Shown piece after piece: positions 19,385-28,926 of a DNA stretch of 64,000 nucleotides. How positions within the stretch are numbered: the first letter of the stretch is position 1; every line of letters starts with the position of its first letter. A model generated the notes under the pieces. The model saw only the letters and a list, made by a program, of their open reading frames with translations. It made no database searches and had not been told where the DNA came from. The position numbers were made by a program, and so were the translations under genes. Source of the stretch: Shewanella marinintestina (lineage in GTDB: Bacteria; Pseudomonadota; Gammaproteobacteria; Enterobacterales; Shewanellaceae); assembly GCF_023283845.1 (NCBI RefSeq), contig NZ_JAKILC010000006.1, forward strand, positions 186,001 through 250,000, read 5' to 3'.

Positions 19385-19412
19385 CAAAAAAAAGCCCACT
19401 CAATGAGTGGGC
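19385..19412 (-). terminator. Terminator of unit B
   Basis: Minus strand: GCCCACTC-AT-GAGTGGGC stem followed by eight T, preceded by GAAATGTCTTG as in unit A. The stem sequence differs from unit A but the fold is kept. Confidence 0.9.
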
Positions 19413-19575
19413 AAGACATTTCAAGTGTTCCTAGCGGAAATTGGTTAGCGCGCTAGCGTTAATCAATGGCAAACAGCGGAAGTATACTAACTCGGGCTAT
19501 CTGCAACTTGGTCTTAAGTATCTAAAAGATACAATAAAGGTTGATGGAAACTGATGCGACTTTATATAAGGAGGG

Positions 19576-19668
19576 TTAACCCTTAAAAGTCATGGCGTAT
19601 AGACCGCCACGCAAAATTTCTGTGTTTAACCAAAAGCTCTGCGAATAAATAGTGTTACTAAAATACAT
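19576..19668 (-). CDS. 30-residue peptide ending LRGGLYAMTFKG (unit B)
   Basis: Begins MYFSNTIYSQSFWLNTEI and ends LRGGLYAMTFKG. The ATG is at 19668 with GGAG 8 nt upstream. The N-terminal half has diverged from the unit A peptide (two residues shorter, with only IY-Q and WL shared), whereas the last 12 residues are identical. Directly after the stop codon, both genes carry CCCTCCTT, which in this copy extends to CCTCCTTA, the anti-Shine-Dalgarno sequence of 16S rRNA. Function is unknown. Confidence 0.75.
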   Translation of the reverse strand: MYFSNTIYSQSFWLNTEILRGGLYAMTFKG

Positions 19669-19970
19669 ATTGATTACTCCAAACAAAGTTGAATTCCTAA
19701 TACTCTACTTTACATATAAGCCGATCGCTGGCTTGTAGAGTCAACTTGTCGCTCGATTCCTTGGAGAATTATCCATCCTGGATAGACTAAGTGCCGGTAA
19801 ACACCATTGCTTACCCGACGAAAGCAATTATAGATTGATGTAGTTTTATTACAAGCTTTTTTACTAAAAAAGCTAAAATAAGTACCTTTACGTTATTTTA
19901 TTACATAATTTATTAGCGACAACCTCCATACTTTGTACTTTAAAACCTGTTCTATTTGATAACTAAAATT

Positions 19971-19999
19971 AAAAAACAGCATACAAGATGCTGCTTTTA
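19971..19999 (-). terminator. Terminator after the M17 aminopeptidase gene
   Basis: Minus strand: GCAGCAT-CTTGT-ATGCTG stem followed by TTTTTT, about 45 bp past the stop at 20043. Confidence 0.88.
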
Positions 20000-20042
20000 T
20001 TGGATATATTCACTTTAAAATTAAAGTATATAAACGATAGAT

Positions 20043-21581
20043 TTACTTATTTGCTGTCATGTAGTGAAACAACCCCACTAACGGCGTTGCTGTTGGCGAA
20101 CCATATTGTGGGTGGCCTTCTGTCGCACTTCCAGCAATATCAATATGACTATAGGCAATTGGCGTATCAGCATTTAGCCCATGTAGACTTAAACCTGATG
20201 CTTCAATCAAAAATGCAGCTGGGTATTGGTGACCTCTAGCTGTAACCGATGACGGTGCGTTATTCGATGACAACATATCTGCCGCTGCCGAAGGATCGAC
20301 GATTTTGCTAAAGTCATCACGGCGTAACTGGCTGACTTCAATTGGCTCCCCCCAAAGAGACGCCAATTCTTGCATGTTAGTAGCAACATTTGCTTGCTTC
20401 GCTACACTGTTTTCAACGACTGCCGTATAGCCACCATAGCAACGCACCACATGGCCAGTTAATGTCGCCACTGAAAACATTTGCGGCTTAACAGCATTAA
20501 CCGCCTTTAAGCGCAGGTGCGATAGTAAATCAGCTAATACTAAACGGCCTTCAGCATCGGTATTACCAATACGCACTCGCTTACCTGCATGGCTGGTAAT
20601 GATTTCATCAGTAACGAAGGCTTCACTACCAATGCTGTTTCTCACTAAGCCAAGCTCTGCGATAACACGCATCCCTTTAGGCTTTAACATGCTGATTGTT
20701 TTCATTAAGCCAGCAACAGCTGCGGCGCCGCCTTTATCGCGGCTCATACCCGCCATACTTCCGGCAATTTTTAAATCAGCGCCGCCGGTGTCATACACCA
20801 CGCCTTTACCAGCAAATAAGAATGTGTGTTCAATTGGGCCATCACCGACATATTCCAGTTTAACCACGCGTGGCTGATGTCTTAACACTGCAAATGAAGA
20901 ACGGCCAACAGCGCTGAGCAATGGGTAGTCTCGCTCAAGAATATCTCGGTCTTCAACCACGCTGATTTTAAGATCAGAACCTTGTAGTGAGTCTAAGCAG
21001 TAATCGGCAAACGCTGGGGCTGACATGCGCTCAGGTTCAGTGCCACATAAGTCACGCGCTAGCACTCGTCCAGCTTCGATTGCCGTTAGCATATCGCCAT
21101 GGTGTTCATCAGCTAATAAGCCTATTGCCTCAAGAGGCTCGTCACCGCCGCCTGCTTCTCTAAGCTCTAATGCTTGCCAAAGCTCTTGCCCACAAGCCAG
21201 CGCTGCAACTTGCGGTGCATATTCATAACGCTGTTCGCTTAAACGATTAACTAATAATAGTGGACGCTTAGCACCAGCATCTTTAGCCAGTTTAATACCC
21301 TGCCTTGCTGCGTCAGCAAACACACGCACATCTTGGTAGTCATCATTAGCTTTTTTAACGGGTGCAATAATTAGCCTTCCACCCGCCATGCCTGGAGCAA
21401 ACAACAAGGTCGGAGACTGACCCACTCGCTTATCTATCTTTTGACCATGATTAGCGAGCATGGCGATCTCTTCAAATTGTAGCGATTCGAGATCAGTAGT
21501 GACAACCACTAGTGCATCCCAGCCATTGCCTTCAAAAATGGCATCTTGTTCTACTACATCAACAAACTTAACTGACCCCAT
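20043..21581 (-). CDS. M17-family leucyl aminopeptidase
   Basis: Cytosolic two-metal aminopeptidase, 512 residues, that removes N-terminal residues from peptides. The C-terminal catalytic domain contains the metal/active-site segments FLFAGKGVVYDTGGADLKIA and GMSRDKGGAAAVAG and the M17 signature RIGNTDAEGRLVLADLL. The N-terminal domain (1-190) is the usual variable M17 region. The TGGADLK segment differs from the classic PepA SGGISIK, so this is a separate M17 branch; I would not call it pepA or pepB. The ribosome binding site AGGAAGG precedes the ATG. It is divergent from pepD. Confidence 0.9.
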   Translation of the reverse strand: MGSVKFVDVVEQDAIFEGNGWDALVVVTTDLESLQFEEIAMLANHGQKIDKRVGQSPTLLFAPGMAGGRLIIAPVKKANDDYQDVRVFADAARQGIKLAKDAGAKRPLLLVNRLSEQRYEYAPQVAALACGQELWQALELREAGGGDEPLEAIGLLADEHHGDMLTAIEAGRVLARDLCGTEPERMSAPAFADYCLDSLQGSDLKISVVEDRDILERDYPLLSAVGRSSFAVLRHQPRVVKLEYVGDGPIEHTFLFAGKGVVYDTGGADLKIAGSMAGMSRDKGGAAAVAGLMKTISMLKPKGMRVIAELGLVRNSIGSEAFVTDEIITSHAGKRVRIGNTDAEGRLVLADLLSHLRLKAVNAVKPQMFSVATLTGHVVRCYGGYTAVVENSVAKQANVATNMQELASLWGEPIEVSQLRRDDFSKIVDPSAAADMLSSNNAPSSVTARGHQYPAAFLIEASGLSLHGLNADTPIAYSHIDIAGSATEGHPQYGSPTATPLVGLFHYMTANK

Positions 21582-21870
21582 AACTCTTCCTTCCTAGATT
21601 TTATTATTGTCATTTGCCTATTTGCTTGTGTGGCAATATAACTTATTTGCTACCGCATTATTCCCCGATTAAGCCAAGATTACCAATGACTTTACTACCC
21701 ATGAAAACGATAGTGGAAACTTAGACTGACAAGCCACAAATAAAGCATGCGTAAACGATTCTACGCCACACTTTGACTATGCTAGACTGTCATCATTTTC
21801 AGCCTCAAGCCCACATGCGTCCTACTCTTTTAACGAAATCGGGCGCTTTAATTAGAATAGGGGAATATAC

Positions 21871-23331
21871 GTGACCACACTTAGTCAATTACAACCACAA
21901 GCACTTTGGCAATGGTTTGAACAAATCTGTGCCATTCCGCACCCATCTAAGCATGAACAAGCACTTAGCGCTCACATTCAAGCTTGGGCGAAAGACAAGC
22001 AACTTGATGTTGTTGAAGATAAGGTCGGTAACCTGATCATTAAAAAGCCGGCAACTGCTGGAATGGAAAACTGTAAAACAGTAGTGCTACAAGCCCATAT
22101 TGATATGGTGCCGCAGAAAAACGCTGACAAAGAGCATGATTTTGAAAAAGATCCTATTGAAGCTTATGTAGATGGTGACTGGGTTAAAGCTAAAGGCACA
22201 ACCTTAGGTGCTGACAATGGTATTGGCATGGCGTCTGCACTTGCGGTTTTAGGTGCTGACGATATTGCTCATGGCCCACTAGAAGTGCTGCTAACCATCG
22301 ATGAAGAAGCAGGCATGACAGGTGCTTTTGGTTTAGAGGCCGGCATGCTTGACGCTGAGATCTTAATTAATACTGACTCAGAGCAAGAAGGCGAGATCTA
22401 CATGGGTTGTGCTGGCGGCGTTGATGCCCAGCTAACTGTGCCTATGGTATGGCAATCGCCAGAGCCTACAAATGCCAGCTACAAACTGTCTATGTCTGGT
22501 TTAAAAGGTGGTCACTCAGGAGTGAACATTCATTTAGGTCGTGGTAACGCTAACAAACTATTAGCCCGCTTCCTATTTGATCACGGTGATGAGCTTGCCA
22601 TTGAGCTAACACAATTTATTGGTGGCTCACTGCGTAATGCGATTCCACGTGAAGCGGCTATCAGCTTTATGATCCCGCCAGAGAACCTAACACTACTGCA
22701 GACTCGTATCAGTGAGTTCCAAGCACTAGTGCGCGAAGAACTGGCAATTGCCGATCCAGGTACCCTACTCACGCTTGAAGAAATTCCAGCCGAAAAGCAA
22801 GTGATGAGCGAAGACTGCCAGCAGATCTTAGTTGACCTGCTAAATACTTGCCCTAACGGCGTTATCCGTATGAGTGATGAAGTTGCAGGGGTGACCGAAA
22901 CCTCGCTTAACCTTGGTGTGATCAGCACTGAGAACGACAGCGTACAAATTCTTTGCCTTATCCGCTCATTAATTGATTCTGGCCGCAGCGAAGTTGAAGG
23001 GGTATTAACCTCACTTGCTAACCTTGCTGGTGCCAATGTTGAATTCAGCGGTGCATACCCTGGGTGGAAGCCAGACAACAGCTCACCCGTTATGGCAAGC
23101 GTACGTGAAACTTACGAAGCGATTTACAACAAAGAGCCGACTATCATGGTGATCCATGCAGGCCTTGAGTGTGGTCTATTTAAGAAACCTTACCCAGAGA
23201 TGGATATGGTCTCAATTGGCCCGACTATTCGTTACCCACATAGCCCAGACGAAAAAGTGAACATCACTACAGTAGGTCAGTATTGGAAGCTGTTGCTAGC
23301 AGTACTAGAACGCACTCCTGCTAAAGACTAA
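21871..23331 (+). CDS. pepD: Aminoacyl-histidine dipeptidase (M20, PepD)
   Basis: Zinc dipeptidase hydrolysing Xaa-His (carnosine-type) and other dipeptides. At 486 residues it matches E. coli PepD. Landmarks are the metal/catalytic segments VLQAHIDMVPQ, GTTLGADNGIGMASALAVL and LLTIDEEAGMTGAFGL, the lid domain about 205-400 (SGLKGGHSGVNIHLGRGNAN), and a final metal His in SIGPTIRYPHSPDE. The start is GTG at 21871 with AGGGG 8 nt upstream. It is convergent with dinB across a shared hairpin. Confidence 0.95.
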   Translation: MTTLSQLQPQALWQWFEQICAIPHPSKHEQALSAHIQAWAKDKQLDVVEDKVGNLIIKKPATAGMENCKTVVLQAHIDMVPQKNADKEHDFEKDPIEAYVDGDWVKAKGTTLGADNGIGMASALAVLGADDIAHGPLEVLLTIDEEAGMTGAFGLEAGMLDAEILINTDSEQEGEIYMGCAGGVDAQLTVPMVWQSPEPTNASYKLSMSGLKGGHSGVNIHLGRGNANKLLARFLFDHGDELAIELTQFIGGSLRNAIPREAAISFMIPPENLTLLQTRISEFQALVREELAIADPGTLLTLEEIPAEKQVMSEDCQQILVDLLNTCPNGVIRMSDEVAGVTETSLNLGVISTENDSVQILCLIRSLIDSGRSEVEGVLTSLANLAGANVEFSGAYPGWKPDNSSPVMASVRETYEAIYNKEPTIMVIHAGLECGLFKKPYPEMDMVSIGPTIRYPHSPDEKVNITTVGQYWKLLLAVLERTPAKD

Positions 23332-23363
23332 TTAACCGCAATTAGTTTTAAAGCACGAACAAC

Positions 23364-23406
23364 AAAGGCTACTTAGCTATTGATTAGCAGTAAGTAGCCT
23401 TTGTTA
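23364..23406. terminator. Hairpin between convergent pepD and dinB
   Basis: AAAGGCTACTTA...TAAGTAGCCTTT with a 17-nt loop region. Short T-runs on both sides make it a plausible shared terminator. Confidence 0.75.
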
Positions 23407-23427
23407 TTTATCAAGAGAAATTAAAGG

Positions 23428-24507
23428 TTAAAAACCTAAATCCATTTGGCTAGTGTCGCCACTTTCGTTCTCTACTGTGCTTGTTGTATTAGATGCCAAG
23501 CCCACTGATACCCCAAGTAAACGAATACCACGGTCATGTTGCCTTTCCATCGCTTGCTCAAGTAACTGATAAAACATGTTCACCGAGATCTCGTCACTGC
23601 GATGCTCAATCGTGGTTTGTTTAAAATCTTCAAACTTAAGCTTCACTACCTGTTTATGGATCACTCTGTCTTTTGCACTGCGACTAACACGTGCACCAAG
23701 CTCTTGAATAAGTTGCGGCATCACTGCACGGCACTGCTCAAGAGTATGAATATCTTTTGCTAAAGTGGTTTCTACACCCACTGATTTTCGTTCACGATTA
23801 GGTGAAATGCCACGCTTATCTATACCTTTTGCTCTCTCTATCAATACCGCGCCAAACTTACCAAAACGTTCAATTAACTGGCCTTCAGGAAAGGCTTGAA
23901 TATCGCAGCAAGTGTGTAATCCAAGATCTGCCAACTTTTTTGCAGTGACCTTACCCACTCCGGGAATTTTTATTAATGGCAAGGTTTTCACAAACTCATC
24001 AATCATCTCTGGCCGGATCACATATTGTCCATTGGGTTTATTTAAGTCAGACGCTATCTTGGCAAGAAACTTAACTGGCGCTATGCCTGCCGATGCGGTT
24101 AAACCCGTCTCGGCTAATATGTCTGCACGAATCGCTTCTGCAATTAATGTCGCTGAACCTTTACAGTGTGGACTATCAGTAACATCCAAATAAGCCTCAT
24201 CTAAAGACAAGGGTTCTATTAAATCTGTATAGCGCTCAAATACAGCACGAATTTGACTGGAAACCTCTTTATAGACTTGCATTCGTCCAGGAACCAATAT
24301 TAAGTCTGGGCATAACTTTAAGGCATATCCGGATGCCATAGCCGATCGCACACCAAATTGACGTGCTTCATAATTACAGGTGCTGATCACCCCGCGGCGA
24401 TCACTGCGGCCACCAACTGCAATTGGTTTCCCTCGTAACTCAGGAAAGTCGCGCATTTCCACTGCGGCGTAAAAGCAATCCATGTCGACGTGAATGATTT
24501 TTTGCAA
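23428..24507 (-). CDS. dinB: DNA polymerase IV (Y family)
   Basis: Error-prone translesion polymerase of the SOS response, 359 residues. The palm motif [17 protein letters not shown] holds the first catalytic Asp. [17 protein letters not shown] holds the catalytic Asp-Glu. The helix-hairpin-helix segment [16 protein letters not shown] and the little-finger domain (about 240-340) follow. I chose TTG at 24507 ([13 protein letters not shown]), which matches E. coli DinB at its N-terminus and has GGAGG 8 nt upstream. An exact LexA box lies 25-44 bp upstream. The tail ends in QMDLGF, like a QLxLF beta-clamp motif. Confidence 0.96.
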   Translation of the reverse strand: MQKIIHVDMDCFYAAVEMRDFPELRGKPIAVGGRSDRRGVISTCNYEARQFGVRSAMASGYALKLCPDLILVPGRMQVYKEVSSQIRAVFERYTDLIEPLSLDEAYLDVTDSPHCKGSATLIAEAIRADILAETGLTASAGIAPVKFLAKIASDLNKPNGQYVIRPEMIDEFVKTLPLIKIPGVGKVTAKKLADLGLHTCCDIQAFPEGQLIERFGKFGAVLIERAKGIDKRGISPNRERKSVGVETTLAKDIHTLEQCRAVMPQLIQELGARVSRSAKDRVIHKQVVKLKFEDFKQTTIEHRSDEISVNMFYQLLEQAMERQHDRGIRLLGVSVGLASNTTSTVENESGDTSQMDLGF

Positions 24508-24531
24508 GCCAATATCCTCCGCCAAGAATAT

Positions 24532-24551
24532 TACTGTATATAAAAACAGTA
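24532..24551 (-). promoter_or_regulatory. LexA (SOS) operator of dinB
   Basis: TACTGTATATAAAAACAGTA contains CTGT-N8-ACAG with the flanking TA pairs of the gammaproteobacterial consensus. It is placed to cover the dinB promoter. Confidence 0.92.
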
Positions 24552-24667
24552 TTCAATAAAAAGCGCACCACAGCGTTTGTCGAAGATCAATTCGGAGCTA
24601 ATAATCGAACATTTCCATATTGCCTGTAGCCGATTTAATAACCTTATATTTTTAATAATCTAAGCAA

Positions 24668-24698
24668 TAAAAAAGGAAGCCATTGGCTTCCTTTTTAG
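24668..24698 (-). terminator. Terminator after the chemoreceptor gene
   Basis: AAAAAGGAAGCC-ATT-GGCTTCCTTTTT perfect stem with T-tracts on both strands, 17 bp past the stop at 24715. Confidence 0.92.
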
Positions 24699-24714
24699 TC
24701 TATTTAAAATCCAT

Positions 24715-26715
24715 TTAGATCTTAAACTGTTTAATATTCTGGCCTAATGACTCGCTGACCTGAGCAAACTCATCAAAGTTATGTGATAAAGCTTCACTCG
24801 CTGCCAGTGATTCGTCAGATAGTGTACGTACATTCTCAATATTACAGGCAACCTCTTCAGCAACAACGGCTTGCTGACCCACGCCAGCGGAGATCTCGAT
24901 AGTCTGCTGCTGAATAGCTTCAATTGCATTAGTAATACTATCTAAAGCAACTTCTACTTTAACGGTAAGGTCTTGACCAATATTAGCTTGCTCTACTCCC
25001 GCCTCCATCACTTGCTCAGCCTCATTGGCATTTTGCTGCAGTGTTTGAATAATCTCTTGAATATTAGCGGTTGAATCTTGAGTGCGTGATGCAAGAGTTC
25101 TCACTTCATCTGCCACCACTGCAAAACCACGGCCTTGTTCACCCGCCCTCGCCGCTTCAATTGCAGCATTAAGTGCCAGTAAATTCGTTTGCTCAGCAAT
25201 ACCTCGAATAACATTGAGCACTTCACCAATTTGCTCTGAACGAGTGCGTAGTTGTTTGACGACTTTAGCAGCTTCAATCACTTGTACAGATAATGACTGC
25301 ATACCTTGCGTCGCCTGCGCCACAATTACGCTACCCTCACTCGACTGCTCTTGTGCTTTATCAGCAAATTCACTGGCACGTTGCGCACTGGCAGCCATCT
25401 CTTGACTAGTGTGCGCCATTTCTGTTGCTGCGGTCGCAACCGATGCAATCTCTTGCTTTTGCTGACTCACAGACTCCAATGCCCGATCACTAACATCTGA
25501 GGCAGCTGCAACACCTTGCTCAACTTGCAGAGTGAGTTCGCGAGTTTCTTGCAGCATGCCCTGCACTTTAGCCGCAAACTGATTAAAGGCATCACCTAGC
25601 TTACCTAATTCATCTTCACGATTGATATCGATACGCTTTGCAAGGTCGCTGTCACCTTGTGCAATATCTTCCATCGCGAGGAGTAGATTATTAATCTGCT
25701 TTCTAAATGGCAGCAGTGTTGCCCATACAGTAATACCAACTAAAGCCATAATTAGAATAGATAACAAAATCGAGCTAACGATAGCATCGGTAACAGGGGC
25801 TTCAATCACATCGATTGGTAACATAAACGCAAGGTGCCATTTCTGTTCAGGGTATTCACCGCCAACCTCTACAAAAATGACCCGCTGAGCTTCACCTTTA
25901 AATACAACCTCTGCAAAACCCGAAGCCTGAGACTGCATCTGCATATTAAGCGCGGCAAAACCACTTGATTGTTTAAATTGACTATCTACCGTAGCCGCGT
26001 CAGAACCTGGCGGGAATTTATCTGAAAAACCTGGGAAGTAAACTAACTTACCACCATCTGTTGTTAAAAAGGCCTGCCCTGCATCTTGATATTTAATGGG
26101 CGCTAAAAGTTCACTACCTATGGTATCAATAAGAATATCCATGCCACCGATACCGATAAATTTACCAGAGCTGTCTTTTACCGCCGTTTTGACTGTTGCA
26201 GAGATAGAGCCATCGTTAGCGTCAACTGCTGGATCGCCAACAAACATGCCGTTTTTATTTATTGCTTCTTGCCACCAAGGACGTTTGTTAGTGAAATACT
26301 CACTATCGTTATAACGACCATTTAAATCAAAGTATTCAAAAGTATTAGCTGAGCCAAAAAACACCGATTTAATATCGCTGTCTTTATCTGAAAAATGTTT
26401 AAAGTATTTAATGATTGATAGGTAATCTTTATCGGATGAAATGTCGCTTAGTCGAGCATCATATTGGCTGAACCAATTCACTACCGTAGGATCGGCAAAC
26501 ACCGCATGAATAAGCTGGCCTTTAGCCTCGAAATAACTACGTACCTCGGTCGACTTTAACTGCACTAAGCTCGTTAAGTCATTATCAATCTGCTGACGCG
26601 TGCTATTGCTTTCACTCTTTACCAGTAATAGCGCAACAATGGTAAATAGTACCGCGAGTGCACCAACTATGGTGACAACCAATTGTAGACTCAATGAACG
26701 TTTAAACCACTGCAT
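24715..26715 (-). CDS. Methyl-accepting chemotaxis protein with periplasmic Cache domain
   Basis: Transmembrane chemoreceptor, 666 residues, that signals to the CheA/CheW complex. Membrane segment 1 is about 8-30 ([22 protein letters not shown]). A periplasmic dCache-like sensor spans about 35-300 ([33 protein letters not shown]). Membrane segment 2 is about 308-330 and is followed by a HAMP domain. The signalling domain tip is [20 protein letters not shown] and [20 protein letters not shown]. No C-terminal NWETF-type pentapeptide is present. The ligand is unknown; dCache receptors often sense amino acids or other small metabolites. Confidence 0.93.
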   Translation of the reverse strand: MQWFKRSLSLQLVVTIVGALAVLFTIVALLLVKSESNSTRQQIDNDLTSLVQLKSTEVRSYFEAKGQLIHAVFADPTVVNWFSQYDARLSDISSDKDYLSIIKYFKHFSDKDSDIKSVFFGSANTFEYFDLNGRYNDSEYFTNKRPWWQEAINKNGMFVGDPAVDANDGSISATVKTAVKDSSGKFIGIGGMDILIDTIGSELLAPIKYQDAGQAFLTTDGGKLVYFPGFSDKFPPGSDAATVDSQFKQSSGFAALNMQMQSQASGFAEVVFKGEAQRVIFVEVGGEYPEQKWHLAFMLPIDVIEAPVTDAIVSSILLSILIMALVGITVWATLLPFRKQINNLLLAMEDIAQGDSDLAKRIDINREDELGKLGDAFNQFAAKVQGMLQETRELTLQVEQGVAAASDVSDRALESVSQQKQEIASVATAATEMAHTSQEMAASAQRASEFADKAQEQSSEGSVIVAQATQGMQSLSVQVIEAAKVVKQLRTRSEQIGEVLNVIRGIAEQTNLLALNAAIEAARAGEQGRGFAVVADEVRTLASRTQDSTANIQEIIQTLQQNANEAEQVMEAGVEQANIGQDLTVKVEVALDSITNAIEAIQQQTIEISAGVGQQAVVAEEVACNIENVRTLSDESLAASEALSHNFDEFAQVSESLGQNIKQFKI

Positions 26716-26993
26716 CGACGCTCCCTTTGTTATATTTTTTAGTAGGTTTCGTTATCAGATAGTCATAAATCTAACAGAAAAAACTGCAGATTAAAGTAGT
26801 TAATCTAGCAACAGCAGCTAACGTTAGTAAAAGTACGAATAAGGCTAACAGCAAAATTAATTAACTTGAGGCTAATATAAAGGTAAAACCATTGGAGGGA
26901 CCAATAGAGCTAAAATATTGGGCTAATTTGACTAGCTTTAGTGGTTTAAATATCTAAACAGAAATAACAGCAAATAATATGTAAATATTTAGT

Positions 26994-27203
26994 TCAAAAA
27001 AGAGTCGTTAACATAGCGAGTTCTTCGCTAGATAATACTGAGCGAGTCGTGACTGGACTAGCGATAATTTTACTTGCTGACTTAAGGTTACTGGTTTGCT
27101 CAAGCTGCTTTTCATGACGCTCGATACACTCAAGTAAAAAGTCGACTTGGAACTGGCTATCTACATCTAGAGTAGTAGCACTTGGTTTAGTAGCAGTAAA
27201 CAT
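26994..27203 (-). CDS. Small protein of unknown function (69 residues)
   Basis: The start at ATG 27203 (MFTATKPSATTLDVDSQFQV) is preceded by a perfect AGGAGG at 6 nt; the open frame further upstream is ignored. A Glu/His-rich helix is likely around FLLECIERHEKQLEQT, and the C-terminus is LSSEELAMLTTLF. There is no signal peptide or membrane segment. I do not recognise the family. It stands alone between the chemoreceptor and the bacterioferritin genes. The strong ribosome binding site is the main support. Confidence 0.65.
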   Translation of the reverse strand: MFTATKPSATTLDVDSQFQVDFLLECIERHEKQLEQTSNLKSASKIIASPVTTRSVLSSEELAMLTTLF

Positions 27204-27593
27204 AAGCTTCCTCCTGATGCTTGCTAACTCGAATAAGATGTAATTTATATGCAATATTGCAGTATTCACTAAGAATAGGTGCTAGTAGCTGAATATCTGC
27301 TGTATAAACCTTATTGAGTCATAGTCCTTTCAATCCTATTTAAGTATAGCCAAGGATTTTAAGTCTGCTTATTTTTCGAGCTGCATTAAAGTAAATTGGA
27401 GCAGATACCTGAAATGTAATTACTAAAACCTTATGAAATAGTATTTGTGAGTTATATACCCAAAGAAAACTTAGCGCGATACAAGAGCATTAAGCAAATT
27501 GCAGCATTAGCTTGAAAGTCGATATAGTCTGATTGAACTCGGCAGCAATTACGATAAAACACCTAACCAGAATTAGTTCCCCCTCGACAGTAA
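27204..27593. other. Intergenic region upstream of the 69-residue gene
   Basis: About 390 bp without a supported gene or repeat. It presumably holds the promoter of the 69-residue gene. I see no recognisable operator. Confidence 0.5.
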
Positions 27594-27623
27594 TAAAAAA
27601 GACGCTATATAGCGCCTTTTTTA
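27594..27623 (-). terminator. Terminator after the bacterioferritin pair
   Basis: Minus strand: AGGCGCTA-TA-TAGCGTCT stem (one G-T pair) followed by TTTTTT. Confidence 0.88.
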
Positions 27624-27645
27624 ATAAGGAGGCAACAACCTATTG

Positions 27646-28113
27646 CTACATCTTGCTTTGCAGATAATTTTGTAAACCGACTTTGTCGATTAAACCCAGC
27701 TGCTTTTCGAGCCAATACATATGATCAGACTCAGTCTCTTCTAGCAGAACCTCAAGGATCTCACGACTTTCATAGTCTTGTTTGCTTTCACAAAGCGCAA
27801 TCGCACTGCGTAAGTTGTCTGCAACCTGATACTCATAAGCTAAGTCGTTCTTTAGCATCTGCTCGGTATCTTTACCAATGTTAAGCGGCTCTCGACTCGC
27901 CACATCTGGCGTGCCCTCAAGAAATAGAATCCGCTGTACCAATTTTTTAGCATGTTCACGTTCATCGTCACTTTCGTGAGAAATGCGCTCATGCAACTCA
28001 TTCAGGCCCCAATCTTCATACATAAGGCCATGCACGAAATACTGATCCATTGCCGACAGTTCACCAGTAAGCAGCTTATTAAGAGTATCGATGACTTCTT
28101 TATTACCTTTCAT
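27646..28113 (-). CDS. Bacterioferritin, ferroxidase-type subunit
   Basis: Iron-storage subunit of 155 residues. Ferroxidase ligands are all present: Glu18 (TGELSAMDQY), Glu51 and His54 (DDEREHAKK), Glu94 (LAYEYQV), and a Glu/His pair at 128/131 (TESDHMYW, one residue later than E. coli numbering). Position 52, the haem-binding Met in E. coli Bfr, is Arg here, so this subunit probably cannot bind haem between identical partners. It follows the other bfr gene by 11 bp with an AGGAGG site. I infer that the two form a mixed 24-mer, as described for two-subunit bacterioferritins. Confidence 0.92.
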   Translation of the reverse strand: MKGNKEVIDTLNKLLTGELSAMDQYFVHGLMYEDWGLNELHERISHESDDEREHAKKLVQRILFLEGTPDVASREPLNIGKDTEQMLKNDLAYEYQVADNLRSAIALCESKQDYESREILEVLLEETESDHMYWLEKQLGLIDKVGLQNYLQSKM

Positions 28114-28124
28114 AACGCCTCCTG

Positions 28125-28592
28125 TTAATCCATCTTAGATTGTAAGTAATTCTGCATCCCAGTAAGCGATATAAGCTCTAGCTGGGCTTCTAACCAATCG
28201 AGATGTTCTTCTTCATCTTCGAGTAAGTCTTCTAAAATATCTCTACTAACATAGTCAGCTTCGGTCTCACATAGAGCAATTGCTTCACGCAAAACGACCA
28301 GCTCTTCTTCTAGCATGACTTTGTCACACTCAAGCATCTCTTGACTGTGCTCACCAATACGTAACTTGTCTAATTGCTGCAAATTTGGCAGGCCTTCAAG
28401 GAACAACACCCGCTCAATTAATTTATCGGCATGTTTCATGTCTTGAATGGATTTTTTATAAGCCTTTTCATTGAGCTCACCTAGCCCCCAATTCTTAAAC
28501 ATGCGCGCATGGAGGAAATACTGATTAATTGCGGTAAGCTCGCTGGTCAGCACCTTGTTTAGCTGACTAATGACCTTAGGTTGTCCTTTCAT
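28125..28592 (-). CDS. Bacterioferritin, haem-type subunit
   Basis: Also 155 residues. It keeps Met52 for haem (IQDMKHADK) together with Glu18, His54, Glu127 and His130 (DEEEHLDW). Glu51 is Asp, and the residue aligned with Glu94 is Leu ([12 protein letters not shown]), so its ferroxidase centre looks impaired. It is the first gene of the pair, with AAGGATG before the ATG. An exact FNR-type palindrome lies 20-33 bp upstream of the start codon and a Fur-like box about 100 bp upstream. Confidence 0.92.
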   Translation of the reverse strand: MKGQPKVISQLNKVLTSELTAINQYFLHARMFKNWGLGELNEKAYKKSIQDMKHADKLIERVLFLEGLPNLQQLDKLRIGEHSQEMLECDKVMLEEELVVLREAIALCETEADYVSRDILEDLLEDEEEHLDWLEAQLELISLTGMQNYLQSKMD

Positions 28593-28611
28593 CTGTTCAT
28601 CCTTAGTTAAA

Positions 28612-28625
28612 TTGATCTATATCAA
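28612..28625 (-). promoter_or_regulatory. FNR/EtrA-type palindrome upstream of the bacterioferritin pair
   Basis: TTGATCTATATCAA is an exact TTGAT-N4-ATCAA match. It lies so close to the start codon that binding would more likely block transcription or initiation than activate at a typical -41.5 position (inference). Confidence 0.6.
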
Positions 28626-28691
28626 TGTTTACAACCTAGAACAAAAAACAATCAAATACAAATAAACTTTATATTTCAAAAGGTTAGTAAA

Positions 28692-28710
28692 GATAACCAT
28701 TCTCATTACT
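28692..28710 (-). promoter_or_regulatory. Fur-box-like sequence upstream of the bacterioferritin pair
   Basis: Minus strand AGTAATGAGAATGGTTATC agrees with the 19-bp Fur consensus GATAATGATAATCATTATC at 14 positions. Confidence 0.5.
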
Positions 28711-28877
28711 ACTACAATTATTAATAAGCAATTCATGAATTAAGCCAGCAATTACTGCAGCAAAACTAGGGGATTACAAGAGATGAGGATTATAATGATA
28801 AAAGACCGTCGTAACGTTAGGCCATTATCGTGGATATTTCGGCAGTAATAAGCGGCTGGCTTAGTTAAAAATGATAT

Positions 28878-28906
28878 AAAAAAGGCTCCTTATTAAGGAG
28901 CCTTAA
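28878..28906 (-). terminator. Terminator of the nqr operon
   Basis: Minus strand: AAGGCTCCTTA-AT-AAGGAGCCTT stem followed by TTTT, about 20 bp past the nqrM stop. Confidence 0.92.
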
Positions 28907-28926
28907 GTGTTGCAAGTTATGCAAAA

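Larger units (their letters stand above)
19385..19854 (-). ncRNA. Peptide-encoding transcription unit B
   Basis: Paralogue of unit A in the same orientation. Promoter: TTGTAA (19854-19849), 16 nt, TATAAT (19832-19827), with an AT-rich palindrome just upstream. The 33-nt leader block is at 19742-19774. The AAGTTG (19747-19742) and CAACTT (19691-19686) arms enclose a two-part hairpin (ACTCTAC/GTAGAGT and AAGCC/GGCTT). These are followed by the peptide gene at 19576-19668, the identical 29-nt 3' block at 19443-19471, and the terminator at 19385-19412. The hairpin sequence differs from unit A while its position is kept. Confidence 0.7.

Noticed and set aside
18619..19854. Type I toxin-antitoxin interpretation of the tandem peptide units
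   Set aside because: Tandem copies and long leaders fit, but the peptides have no hydrophobic membrane helix and I see no antisense promoter over the leader.
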